Part shown: positions 42,354 to 50,718 of the stretch, piece after piece
Layout: each line of letters starts with the position of its first letter
How positions within the stretch are numbered: the stretch's first letter is position 1
Assembly: GCF_000424005.1 (NCBI RefSeq)
Contig: NZ_AUJB01000008.1
Span: forward strand, 186,001 to 250,000
From: Pseudobutyrivibrio ruminis CF1b
GTDB taxonomy: Bacteria > Bacillota > Clostridia > Lachnospirales > Lachnospiraceae
Reading direction: 5' to 3'
DNA length: 64,000 nucleotides
Translations under genes and position numbers: made by a program
Notes under the pieces: model-generated
Seen by the model: the letters and a program-made list of their open reading frames with translations, nothing else
Database searches by the model: none
Told to the model about the DNA's origin: nothing

Positions 42354-43403
42354 ATGAATTTTAAGAAAATGGGCGCAGGTTTACTTTGCGCCCTGCTTTT
42401 ATGTGGTTGTGGTGCTGAGAAGAAAGTTCAGGAAAAGCTTACTGACACCAGTTCAACCACTTTTTTTGCAATGGATACAGTTATGGAAATCCAGATTACT
42501 GGAGATCAGGAGCTTTTATCTGAGGCAGAACAGAAGGTGGTTGCTCTTGAAAAGCAGCTTTCTGTTACAGAGGAGAATAGTGAGGTCAGCCAGATTAACA
42601 AAAATAAGATTGGGCGACTGACAGGAGCTGGCGCTGAGATTTTCAAAGGTGGTATGGATATTTGTGCAGCCACAGATGGAGCGCTGGATTTGACCATCTA
42701 TCCTGTATTAAAGGAGTGGGGTTTTACAACTGGTGAATATAAGGTGCCAGATGATGAAGACATTAATCAGCTTTTAGAAGCTGTTGATTATAATAAAGTA
42801 GAGATATCTGATATGGAGAATGATTATATTGACATAGTTCTCCCTGAGGATATGGAGATAGATTTAGGAAGTATTACAAAGGGTTACACCAGCCAGATGC
42901 TTCATGATTATTTTGAGGAAAATGGTGTAGAATCAGCACTTATAAATCTTGGTGGAAACGTTCAGTGCCTTGGTGGAAAACTCACTGGAGATCCATGGAA
43001 GATTGCTATTAAAAGTCCTTTCCCTGACAGTAAGGACGGAATCCTTGGAGTGCTTCAGGCGAAAGATTTGGCCATAGTTACTTCAGGTGGATATGAGCGT
43101 TACTTTGAAGAGGATGGAAAAGTTTACTGGCATATTTTAGATCCAACCACAGGCAAGCCTGCAGACAAAGGCATTGCAAGTGTTACAATAGTGGGTAAGG
43201 ACGGTCTGAGATGTGACGGATTATCTACAGCACTTTTTGTTAAGGGCTTGGATGAGGCTGTGGAGTATTGGAAGAATAGTGATGATTTTGACATGATTAT
43301 TGTTATGTCAAATGGGGATGTACATATCACTGAGGGGATAGCAGAGGATTTTGCTTTGGCTCAGGAGTATGCCACATCAAAGCTTATTGTAGAGACGAGA
43401 TAA
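42354..43403 (+). CDS. apbE: FAD:protein FMN transferase lipoprotein
   Basis: The 349-residue exported lipoprotein (lipobox LCGC, Cys19) has ApbE motifs: FFAMDTVMEIQI, LDLTIYPVLKEWGF, IDLGSITKGYTSQ, NLGGNVQCLGG and HILDPTTGKPA. ApbE attaches FMN to Thr/Ser of FMN-binding domains outside the membrane. No good ribosome binding site is seen; 42354 gives a normal signal peptide, whereas an in-frame ATG at 42327 is possible. The nearby FMN-binding target is truncated. Confidence 0.9.
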   Translation: MNFKKMGAGLLCALLLCGCGAEKKVQEKLTDTSSTTFFAMDTVMEIQITGDQELLSEAEQKVVALEKQLSVTEENSEVSQINKNKIGRLTGAGAEIFKGGMDICAATDGALDLTIYPVLKEWGFTTGEYKVPDDEDINQLLEAVDYNKVEISDMENDYIDIVLPEDMEIDLGSITKGYTSQMLHDYFEENGVESALINLGGNVQCLGGKLTGDPWKIAIKSPFPDSKDGILGVLQAKDLAIVTSGGYERYFEEDGKVYWHILDPTTGKPADKGIASVTIVGKDGLRCDGLSTALFVKGLDEAVEYWKNSDDFDMIIVMSNGDVHITEGIAEDFALAQEYATSKLIVETR

Positions 43404-43407
43404 TATT

Positions 43408-43785
43408 ATGAAAAAGAACGATTTGATATTAATAGGGGCTCTGCTTATTATCGCATTTACGATACTAGGGATTACCAGAGTATGGCAGAAGAATAATACT
43501 GATGAAACAGCTATGGTAATCGTCACTGTAGATGGGCAGGAAATGGGGAGATTTCCTCTTAATGAGGACATGGAGCAGCGTTTTGATTTCCAGGACGGAA
43601 GCTATAATGTTCTTCGTATATACGATGGTAAAGCAGAAATATCAGAGGCTTCATGCCCAGATCAAATATGCGTAAAACATCACAAGATTCACTATACAAA
43701 GGAGACTATTGTATGTCTTCCAAACAAGCTGGTGGTGGAAATCGCCGGCGGTGAAGAAAGCGATATTGATGCTGTGGCAAATTAA
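43408..43785 (+). CDS. NusG domain II-containing exported protein
   Basis: The 125-residue protein has one N-terminal membrane helix and a small beta-domain with VDGQEMGRFPL and ASCPDQICVKHHKI, the NusG domain II pattern common in clostridial flavin/Gx clusters. It starts 4 nt after apbE and is followed by a Gx-type protein, an order seen in predicted extracytosolic flavin systems. Function is not defined. Confidence 0.88.
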   Translation: MKKNDLILIGALLIIAFTILGITRVWQKNNTDETAMVIVTVDGQEMGRFPLNEDMEQRFDFQDGSYNVLRIYDGKAEISEASCPDQICVKHHKIHYTKETIVCLPNKLVVEIAGGEESDIDAVAN

Positions 43786-43797
43786 GGGGGGTAAGAT

Positions 43798-44298
43798 ATG
43801 AGTATGAACACCAGAAAAATTGCATATCTCGGACTGCTAATTGCCCTTGCATTTGTACTCAGCTATGTGGAGGTGCTTTTACCATTAAATATAGGCATTC
43901 CTGGGGCAAAGGTGGGACTTGCAAACATTGTTATCGTAGTGGCCCTTTATACCATTGGCGGGAAAAATGCCGGGATGCTTTCGCTGGTTCGTGTGATTCT
44001 TGTGGGACTTACCTTTGGCAATTTTGCAATGATGATGTATAGCCTTGCAGGAGCAACTTTATCATTCGTGATGATGTATGTGGCTAAACGTACAAAGAAG
44101 CTTTCAATAACAGGTGTCAGCGTAGTTGGAGGAGTGTTTCATAATGTTGGACAAATCATAGTTGCCATCTTTGTTTTAGAGACAAGTCAGCTGGTTTATT
44201 ATTTACCATTTTTGATTGTTATAGGAACAATTTCAGGTGTGGTAATAGGTATACTTTCAGGTATGATTTGTAGGCGCGTAAAGGTTGCATTTGCATAA
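43798..44298 (+). CDS. Gx transporter-family / heptaprenyl diphosphate synthase component I-like membrane protein
   Basis: The 166-residue protein has about five membrane segments and the conserved start RKIAYLGLLIALAFVLSYVE, GIPGAKVGLANIV and VGGVFHNVGQ. It belongs to the Gx (Hpre_diP_synt_I) family; a transport role is suspected rather than a prenyl synthase role. A GGGGGG ribosome binding site lies upstream. It completes the apbE-NusG-II-Gx cluster. Confidence 0.88.
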   Translation: MSMNTRKIAYLGLLIALAFVLSYVEVLLPLNIGIPGAKVGLANIVIVVALYTIGGKNAGMLSLVRVILVGLTFGNFAMMMYSLAGATLSFVMMYVAKRTKKLSITGVSVVGGVFHNVGQIIVAIFVLETSQLVYYLPFLIVIGTISGVVIGILSGMICRRVKVAFA

Positions 44299-44355
44299 GC
44301 ATATGGAGTATACTCTAACAGATTAAAAAGATTATTAATAGAATAGGATATTAGT

Positions 44356-45243
44356 ATGAGCGATTATGTTATTAGCTGTTGTTCCACAGTAGATGTTACT
44401 GAAGAGTTTTTAAAAGAGAGAAATATTGAACACGTATGCTTCCATTATTATATGGACGAAGTGGCTTACACAGACGATTTGTTTAAGTCTATGTCAGCAA
44501 AGGACTTTTATCAGGCTATGGTTGACGGAGCAATGACTCGTACATCACAGGTTAATGCGGAAGAGTACACAGCTTACTTTAGAAAATTCTTAGAGCAGGG
44601 TAAGGATATTATTCATCTTACACTTTCAGGCGGTATCTCAGGAACTATTAATTCTGCACGTATTGCAGCTGAGGCACTTCAGGAAGAGTTCCCAGACAGA
44701 AAGCTTGTTGTATTTGACAGTCTTACAGCATCAGCAGGCTATGCCCTTATGATGGATAAGCTTGCATCACTCAGAGATGAGGGATACGATTTTGACAGAC
44801 TTGTTAACTGGACAAATGGCCATATCCAGAATCAGAATACATGGTTCTTCACAACAGATCTTACATTCTTTATCAGAGGTGGACGTGTTTCAAAGCTTTC
44901 AGGATGGTTCGGAACAGCGCTTAATATTTGCCCATTGTTAAATATTAACGATGAAGGAAAGCTTATTCCTAGACAGAAGTGTCGTGGCAAGAAGATGGTT
45001 AAGAGAGCAGCTCTTGATGCAGTCAAGGCACGAATTGATGATGGAGAGAATTATAGTGAGAACATCATCATTACACATTCTGTTTGCTATGATGACGCCA
45101 GAGAGATGGCAGATATGCTTGAGTTTGCCTTCCCTCACATGAAAGAGAAGATTCGTATTTTCGATATAGGACCTACTATCGGTTCTCACACAGGCCCTGG
45201 AACAGTTGCAATCGGCTTCTGGGGCTCATTAAAGGAGCATTAA
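44356..45243 (+). CDS. DegV family protein
   Basis: The 295-residue protein shows DegV motifs: ISCCSTVDVTEEFL, TSQVNAEEY, IIHLTLSGGISGTINSARIA and VFDSLTASAGYALMM, followed by FIRGGRVSKLSGWFG and IGSHTGPGTVAIGFWG. DegV proteins bind fatty acids, often as FakB partners of the FakA kinase. No kinase is adjacent. Confidence 0.93.
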   Translation: MSDYVISCCSTVDVTEEFLKERNIEHVCFHYYMDEVAYTDDLFKSMSAKDFYQAMVDGAMTRTSQVNAEEYTAYFRKFLEQGKDIIHLTLSGGISGTINSARIAAEALQEEFPDRKLVVFDSLTASAGYALMMDKLASLRDEGYDFDRLVNWTNGHIQNQNTWFFTTDLTFFIRGGRVSKLSGWFGTALNICPLLNINDEGKLIPRQKCRGKKMVKRAALDAVKARIDDGENYSENIIITHSVCYDDAREMADMLEFAFPHMKEKIRIFDIGPTIGSHTGPGTVAIGFWGSLKEH

Positions 45244-45255
45244 TAAGTAGTACAA

Positions 45256-45289
45256 AAGTGTTGAGTTTATTATAATGAACTCAGCACTT
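45256..45289 (+). terminator. Hairpin after degV, containing TATAAT in its loop
   Basis: AAGTGTTGAGTT (45256-45267) pairs with AACTCAGCACTT (45278-45289) with one wobble. The loop contains TATAAT (45271-45276), so it could be a weak terminator, a promoter for the next gene, or both. No strong U-run follows. Confidence 0.55.
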
Positions 45290-45310
45290 ATTATATTGGA
45301 GGGAGAAATA

Positions 45311-45880
45311 ATGAAAGAAAAAATCAAAGGCTTACGTCTAAACATCACAATCTCAGGAATCATCAGTGTTGTAATAGGTATTCTTCTCTTGGTATACCCA
45401 ACAGAGAGTCTTACTACAATCAGCAGAGTTATTGCTGCCATTGTTATTCTTTCGGGTATCTTTGTCATTATCAGCCAGGTATTTGAAAAAGGCTTTAATG
45501 CTATGGGAATAGCAGTTGGTGGAGTTCTTGCAATTATCGGATTATGGATTTTCCTTGCACCAGGTTCTATTGTTTCAATTATTCCAATTGCCATTGGTGT
45601 ACTTCTGGTAGTTCACGGTCTTCAGGATTTAGGTCTTGCTATCGAGGCTATTAAGACAAAGGCTCCAAGACCATGGCTTACATTTATAATTGCTATTGTC
45701 ACAATTCTTCTTGGTGCAGTTTGTATCGCAAATGCATTCCATTTAGTAGAGATTGCTACAAGACTTATTGGTTTAATGCTTATTTATGATGGCGTTACAG
45801 ATGTCTTTACTGTTCACAAGGTTAACAAGGCAGAAAAGATTATTGATGTTGAGCTTTTACGCGAGGAAGATGTTATATAA
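45311..45880 (+). CDS. DUF308/HdeD-family membrane protein
   Basis: The 189-residue protein has six membrane segments in HdeD-like pairs (IISVVIGILLLVYPTESL is typical). ATG 45311 follows GGAGGGAG. HdeD homologues are linked to acid stress in enterobacteria, but the clostridial role is unknown. It is translationally coupled to the next gene. Confidence 0.85.
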   Translation: MKEKIKGLRLNITISGIISVVIGILLLVYPTESLTTISRVIAAIVILSGIFVIISQVFEKGFNAMGIAVGGVLAIIGLWIFLAPGSIVSIIPIAIGVLLVVHGLQDLGLAIEAIKTKAPRPWLTFIIAIVTILLGAVCIANAFHLVEIATRLIGLMLIYDGVTDVFTVHKVNKAEKIIDVELLREEDVI

Positions 45881-46113
45881 TGGGTCAGATGGAATTTAAA
45901 ATGGAACGCACCGGTCTTCTTGAAGAAGGAGAGGTGCTTCCAATTACTGAATATGCCCTTTCCAACTCATATTACTATGTGTTGGGAAGGTCATTTGCCA
46001 TGTCGGGTAATTACACTACTTTAGAGCGAATCAAAGCAAAAGAAGGTAAGGTAATCGACATTAAAGAAACACCAAAAGGATTCTATGTTACAGTAGAATA
46101 CGAGGATTCTTAA
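45880..46113 (+). CDS. Small protein of unknown function
   Basis: The 77-residue soluble protein starts by a TAATG overlap with the DUF308 gene. Sequence includes LPITEYALSNSYYYVLGRS and a beta-like C-terminus (GKVIDIKETPKGFYVTVEY). No family recognised. Tight coupling to the HdeD-like gene and the following TetR regulator suggests one operon. Confidence 0.75.
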   Translation: MGQMEFKMERTGLLEEGEVLPITEYALSNSYYYVLGRSFAMSGNYTTLERIKAKEGKVIDIKETPKGFYVTVEYEDS

Positions 46114-46122
46114 GGAGCAATA

Positions 46123-46695
46123 ATGAACAATCAATCACAAAATGCTATTGATATTGTGCTTGCTGAGAGTTTGAAGGAGCTTGCAGCCACCAAGCCAATT
46201 GAAAAGATTACAATAAAAGAAATTACAGATAAGGCAGGAGTTATTCGTCCTACCTTTTATAATCATTTTCAGGACAAATATGAATTGCTTGAGTGGATCA
46301 CTGTAAATGAGCTTTTTGCGCCTGTAGAGCCATTTTTGTCTAACGGTATGTTGAAGGAAGCGGTGACGTTTATCCTTACAACAATGGAAAAGGAAAAAGA
46401 TTTTTATAAGAGAGCTGCCTTGTTGGAAGGGCAGAATTCTTTTAATGAGATTTTTAACAGATGCGTTGCCAATGCAGTGCAGAAGTATCTTGATTTGGAA
46501 AGTCTTGCAAAGGTTGCAAATTATCCATGGCTGAAGGAGGAGCTTGTGGCGGACTTTTTAGCTCACTCTATTAGCTGGGTTACAATCCAGTGGATAATGT
46601 GCGGAATGAAAGTTCCGGTAGAGGAGCTTACTGACGTTTACGTTAAGATTTTCCACAGTCCATTCATAGAAATTGTTTCCAGTCTTAAAAAATAA
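46123..46695 (+). CDS. TetR-family regulator (DhaS-like C-terminus)
   Basis: The 190-residue protein has a TetR helix-turn-helix (IEKITIKEITDKAGVIRPTFYNHFQDKYELL) and an all-helical C-terminal domain of the TetR_C_8 type. AAGGAGC precedes the ATG. It is in the same operon as the DUF308 gene and may control it; no operator was identified with confidence. Confidence 0.9.
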   Translation: MNNQSQNAIDIVLAESLKELAATKPIEKITIKEITDKAGVIRPTFYNHFQDKYELLEWITVNELFAPVEPFLSNGMLKEAVTFILTTMEKEKDFYKRAALLEGQNSFNEIFNRCVANAVQKYLDLESLAKVANYPWLKEELVADFLAHSISWVTIQWIMCGMKVPVEELTDVYVKIFHSPFIEIVSSLKK

Positions 46696-46776
46696 TACAA
46701 ACTAAATGCATTGTATCTTGTACACTAACTGGGTTTAGTGGTTGAATATTAGATATAGGGAAATGTGTAAAATATG

Positions 46777-46789
46777 CGAACAATGTTCG
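46777..46789. promoter_or_regulatory. Palindrome CGAACAATGTTCG
   Basis: Five-base arms CGAAC/GTTCG around a 3-nt centre. It resembles a Firmicute LexA box (GAACnnnnGTTC) but the centre is one base short. Confidence 0.3.
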
Positions 46790-46819
46790 TATTTTAATGG
46801 ATTGGAGTATAATAATTCT

Positions 46820-47404
46820 ATGAGTTTATTAGAAGACTTGCTAATTATAGTAGGTGTGCTTTTAGATGTGTTTGCCACAATGGAAATACAGGGGGCTATG
46901 ATAGCTCAGATTAAAAAGAAGACGCTGTTTATTGCCTGCGGCGTGGTTGCAGCTATTGAACTGTCCTTCTTTTTCGCAGGATATACCATCTGCTGGCTGT
47001 TAGCCGGAAGAGGAGCTATCGATAATCCGTATTATTATGGTGAGACTGTGGCGGTCATTGTCCTGACTATTCTTGGAATCAGACTTATTGTAAAGGCTGT
47101 TAAACAGGAATTTGTTCAGGAACATTTAAGAGATTCACTTAGAGTTTGGGACTATGTGAGATTTATCGTAGTTTCCAGTTTTTATACAGCCGCAGCGGGC
47201 TGTGTTTGCGGATTGGTTGGTATTACAGTATGGCACGTAATAGTCATTATTACTGTTATATCGATTCTCATGGTTATAATGGGCTTATATACAGGCCTTC
47301 ATTTTGGCTTTGAGAACAAGACTATTGCCTATGTTATCGGGGCAATATTGTTATGGGGAGTAAGCTTGGAAATGTTATTGCATAGGATATTTGAGGTTAT
47401 CTAG
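46820..47404 (+). CDS. Possible MntP-like (DUF204) membrane protein
   Basis: The 194-residue protein has six membrane segments in two three-helix halves, with LLDVFATMEIQGAM in the first and RFIVVSSFYTAAAGCVCGLVG in the second, resembling the duplicated DUF204/MntP fold but with several changes at the usual DAFAVS motif. ATG 46820 begins at the first helix; a GGAG lies 12 nt upstream. Earlier in-frame starts (46742, 46763) would add Cys-rich residues without a convincing ribosome binding site. It ends 24 nt before secY2, so it may share that transcript. Confidence 0.6.
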   Translation: MSLLEDLLIIVGVLLDVFATMEIQGAMIAQIKKKTLFIACGVVAAIELSFFFAGYTICWLLAGRGAIDNPYYYGETVAVIVLTILGIRLIVKAVKQEFVQEHLRDSLRVWDYVRFIVVSSFYTAAAGCVCGLVGITVWHVIVIITVISILMVIMGLYTGLHFGFENKTIAYVIGAILLWGVSLEMLLHRIFEVI

Positions 47405-47428
47405 TAGGACATTTTTAGGGGCAGGAGT

Positions 47429-48634
47429 TTGAAAAAACATTATTTTCCTAAAACATTATTTCAAAAGCTGATTTTTACATTTATCATTATGGCGGCTTAT
47501 TTGGTAGGTAGAGAGCTGCCGCTTTATGGTGTGGATTTAGCAGCTTATGATGCTTTTAGGGATAAAAGTGCGGATTTAATAATGCAGACTATTGGAGGAG
47601 ATAGGTACAAGACAAGCTTGCTTGCTCTTGGAATATCTCCTTTTATGTTTTCTACACTGTTTGTACAGATGATAGTGGCTTTTAAAAGTGCAGACAGCAA
47701 ATCACATACATCACCTAAGAAAATTACAAGAGCCACTCTTATTCTTATGGTTATCTGGGCCAGCGTTCAGGCCTATCTCACAACGAAATCTACAATTTAC
47801 ATTTATGACGGTGGTACAGAGCTGATCCTTGCCAAGGTTATTTCAGGTATTGAAATGGTGACAGGAGCCTTTGTTATTCTGTGGCTTGCTACAAGGAATG
47901 GAAAGTATGGAGTGGGCGGTCAGACTATTTTGATTTACGTTAATATCCTGGATAGTGTTGTTAATACCGTTAAAAATATTGAGTTTAAAGAGCTAAAGGT
48001 GGTAGGAATTCTATCTGTGATAGCCCTGGTATTTACCATTATTTTTGAAAATACCGAATACAGAATCCCTATGCAGCGCATCTCAATTCACAGTATTTTC
48101 TCAGATAAGAATTATATTCCTATTAAGCTTAATCCTATTGGTATGATGCCAGTAATGTTTGCTTCAGCCTTTTTCCAGTTGCCAGCATATATAATTACCT
48201 GGCTTGCTGAATCCTTCCAGGATAATGGAGATTTGCAGTGGCTTAGTGAAAACATGGATACAAATCATCCTCTTGGAATCGGGATTTATATTGTGGTTTT
48301 ATACGTAATTACGATAATATTCTCATTTATTTTTATCAGCCCGAAGAATCTGGCAGAGTCTTTGCAGAAGGCTGGAGATAGTATCACAGGATTAAAAGCT
48401 GGAAGAAAGACAAGGGTTTACATCAGGAATCGACTGCTGATTATAGCTATTTTTTCAGCTACGTTTTTGAGTTTGTTCATTGCATTGCCATTGTATTTGC
48501 ATATGGAGGGAATGATTCCGGCAGCTGGTATGAGCCTTCCTTCAATCCTCATAGCAATGGCCAGTATTAATTGTAATTTGTACCGAGAGTTCAGGGCGGT
48601 TAAAGAGTACGACGCATACATTCCGTTTATATAA
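47429..48634 (+). CDS. secY2: Accessory Sec translocase channel SecY2
   Basis: The 401-residue protein has the ten-helix SecY plan with reduced loops, including LFQKLIFTFIIMAAYLVGREL, PIGMMPVMFASAFFQLP and the final GMIPAAGMSLPSILIAMASI. Length and loop reduction are typical of SecY2 rather than housekeeping SecY (about 430 residues). A TTG start is used, with AGGGG 7 nt upstream. It is the first gene of a tight operon with asp1, asp3, secA2, gtfA and gtfB. Confidence 0.92.
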   Translation: MKKHYFPKTLFQKLIFTFIIMAAYLVGRELPLYGVDLAAYDAFRDKSADLIMQTIGGDRYKTSLLALGISPFMFSTLFVQMIVAFKSADSKSHTSPKKITRATLILMVIWASVQAYLTTKSTIYIYDGGTELILAKVISGIEMVTGAFVILWLATRNGKYGVGGQTILIYVNILDSVVNTVKNIEFKELKVVGILSVIALVFTIIFENTEYRIPMQRISIHSIFSDKNYIPIKLNPIGMMPVMFASAFFQLPAYIITWLAESFQDNGDLQWLSENMDTNHPLGIGIYIVVLYVITIIFSFIFISPKNLAESLQKAGDSITGLKAGRKTRVYIRNRLLIIAIFSATFLSLFIALPLYLHMEGMIPAAGMSLPSILIAMASINCNLYREFRAVKEYDAYIPFI

Positions 48635-48646
48635 TTGGGGGAGCCT

Positions 48647-50272
48647 ATGCTTTACTTCATTCCTGCATGGTACCAACAGAATAAGTGGAAAGAGCTGGAG
48701 CAGAGCTGGCACACCAGAAGAATGCATACTGAGTTTGATGATACCGTAAAACAGGTGCAGATGTTCCACAGAAGTGGAATGCACGACTTCAGAATTCTTC
48801 TTTTGAGCCACACTCCAAACTTCAGACATTTCCTTCATCGCCAGGGTGTTTTGCATGCATCTTACTGGTCTTGTTTTGATGCCATTCAGGAAGTTACAAA
48901 GAAGAAGGCAGTGGTTTTCTCTTTCCACAATTTAAACTGGCCTGAAGGAATTGAATTCGTATATACCCCATTTGTTGTGGTGGCTTATTTGAAAAATGAA
49001 AAATATGCTCAGATAGAATTTGGTGAAGCGGGAAATCCTATCGAAGTGGCCATGTATAAAAATGGTCTGGTGAGCAAAAGAAATATATATGATGACAGAG
49101 GATTTGTGTCTGCCATGGAAGTATATGATCAGGGCAAGCTTTTGTACACTGACTATCTTACAGAAGCAGGCGTTGCCAAACTCAGAGAGTATGCAGATGA
49201 TGGTCGCGTGGAAATCAATCCGCAAAATAATACATTCCTGGTTTTTGTCGATGATGAAGTGGAAACAGTAGAATTTAGTTCTCTTAATTACCAAAATCTG
49301 GGAGAGGTGATCCGAGAGGTTTTCTACACTCATATTTTGATGAACAACGAGGATGACATTTTCTGCATTGCCATGCATGACCAGAATGTTTTGGTTGCCA
49401 ATGAACTGATTGGACGAGAAAAATGTATTCTGTCATTTTATGGAGACAGATATCGTATAAAGGATCATCCTGAGGCAAAGGAACTGGTAAAGAAGGCTGG
49501 ATACATCATCACTGATTCGGAGGCTACCAGTAGATATCTGGTGAGAGAGCTTGGTGAGGAAATCGAGAATCTGATTGACATTTCTCCATATGATTCACGA
49601 ATGGATTTTGGTATCAGTGGAGAATTAACTGTGCAGAAGGTACTGGTGCCTGTTGATGATTTACCTGAGGACAGATTTAAGGCGTTGATAATTCAGCTGG
49701 CCACATATCTTCCTCAGAATGAGAATGCAATGATTCATCTGTTTACCAGAAATGCTACCTACAACTGGCCGGATGTGCTTTTGAACAGGGTGGCAGATAT
49801 AGTTGAGGAAGCAGGATTTGACAGAAGGATGGTCATTCCGGAAGAAATCGAAGATGATACAGCAGAAAATGACCTGGATCTGGAAGACGAAGATGAAGAA
49901 GAGATTCCAGTAAGATTTTTTGTAGAACAATGTGTGGATGAACTTTCTGTAAGTAAATGTATCCGTGAGCAGCGAATCATGGTTGATATGAGACATAATC
50001 CGGATTTGTACTTACAGATAAACTGCATCAGTACTGCAATACCTCAGATTATCAGGCGCGAGACTCAGTACATGCAGAATATGTACAACGGTTTTGTTGT
50101 GAAGGATTTTGAGCAGATTCCAGCAGCCCTGGACTATTTCCTTGGTTCGCTTGCAAATTGGAATCAGGCTAAGGTTTATTCCTATGAGATAGCCCAAAAA
50201 TTTACAACCAGAAAACTTTTGGAAAAGTGGAAGGAAGTAAGGGCCTATATGGAAGGTCAGGAAAGTAAGTAA
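48647..50272 (+). CDS. asp1: Accessory Sec system protein Asp1
   Basis: The 541-residue protein begins MLYFIPAWYQQNKW and contains HDFRILLLSHTPNFRHFLHRQG, the characteristic Asp1 N-terminal region; it has a glycosyltransferase-like fold without an obvious catalytic site in known members. A GGGGGAG site precedes ATG 48647. In streptococci, Asp1 works with Asp2 and Asp3 to guide a glycosylated adhesin to SecA2; asp2 is absent here. Confidence 0.9.
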   Translation: MLYFIPAWYQQNKWKELEQSWHTRRMHTEFDDTVKQVQMFHRSGMHDFRILLLSHTPNFRHFLHRQGVLHASYWSCFDAIQEVTKKKAVVFSFHNLNWPEGIEFVYTPFVVVAYLKNEKYAQIEFGEAGNPIEVAMYKNGLVSKRNIYDDRGFVSAMEVYDQGKLLYTDYLTEAGVAKLREYADDGRVEINPQNNTFLVFVDDEVETVEFSSLNYQNLGEVIREVFYTHILMNNEDDIFCIAMHDQNVLVANELIGREKCILSFYGDRYRIKDHPEAKELVKKAGYIITDSEATSRYLVRELGEEIENLIDISPYDSRMDFGISGELTVQKVLVPVDDLPEDRFKALIIQLATYLPQNENAMIHLFTRNATYNWPDVLLNRVADIVEEAGFDRRMVIPEEIEDDTAENDLDLEDEDEEEIPVRFFVEQCVDELSVSKCIREQRIMVDMRHNPDLYLQINCISTAIPQIIRRETQYMQNMYNGFVVKDFEQIPAALDYFLGSLANWNQAKVYSYEIAQKFTTRKLLEKWKEVRAYMEGQESK

Positions 50273-50274
50273 TT

Positions 50275-50718
50275 ATGGAAAAAGCCAGTTGGACAGTTTA
50301 TTGGAATGAATATAGTTCGGATACCTATCTCTATGGCTCTGAAATAGAGTATGTGGCCAGGAATAATGTGCGCTTCAAAAATGAGCTGATGCCACCGGGA
50401 ACTGTTATTAAACAGTGGTATTCCCTTACAAATTATCAGGCCCAGAGAATAGAGCCGTCATTGCCTATCATCGATGGAGAAAGCAGGTATCGAATAAAGG
50501 TAAATGTGGAGACTCCTGGCGATACAGGTTGTCTTATCCGCCTGGTATTTCTGGACAGATACGAGAGAGAGGCGGGAGATTTTACATTGAGAGGCAAGGA
50601 GGCAGAATTTTCCTGCCCATTAAAAACCTACAGCTACAGAATGCAGTTGATAAATGCAGGTATGACAGAGTTTGTTTATCATTCAGTAATCATTGAAGAG
50701 ATAGAAAACGAGAAGTAA
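50275..50718 (+). CDS. asp3: Accessory Sec system protein Asp3
   Basis: The 147-residue protein is a compact beta-rich domain (WTVYWNEYSSDTYLYGS, LMPPGTVIKQW, FVYHSVIIEEI) of the Asp3 family, whose carbohydrate-binding-like fold bridges Asp1 and SecA2 in streptococci. It starts 2 nt after asp1 and its stop overlaps secA2 by one base. Confidence 0.88.
   Translation: MEKASWTVYWNEYSSDTYLYGSEIEYVARNNVRFKNELMPPGTVIKQWYSLTNYQAQRIEPSLPIIDGESRYRIKVNVETPGDTGCLIRLVFLDRYEREAGDFTLRGKEAEFSCPLKTYSYRMQLINAGMTEFVYHSVIIEEIENEK

Noticed and set aside
46777-46789. LexA (SOS) box
   Set aside because: The centre is 3 nt rather than the 4 nt of GAACnnnnGTTC, and the downstream gene is not an SOS gene.
46808-46813. 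TATAAT as promoter of the MntP-like gene
   Set aside because: It is only 7 nt before the chosen start and would leave almost no leader; no -35 is present.
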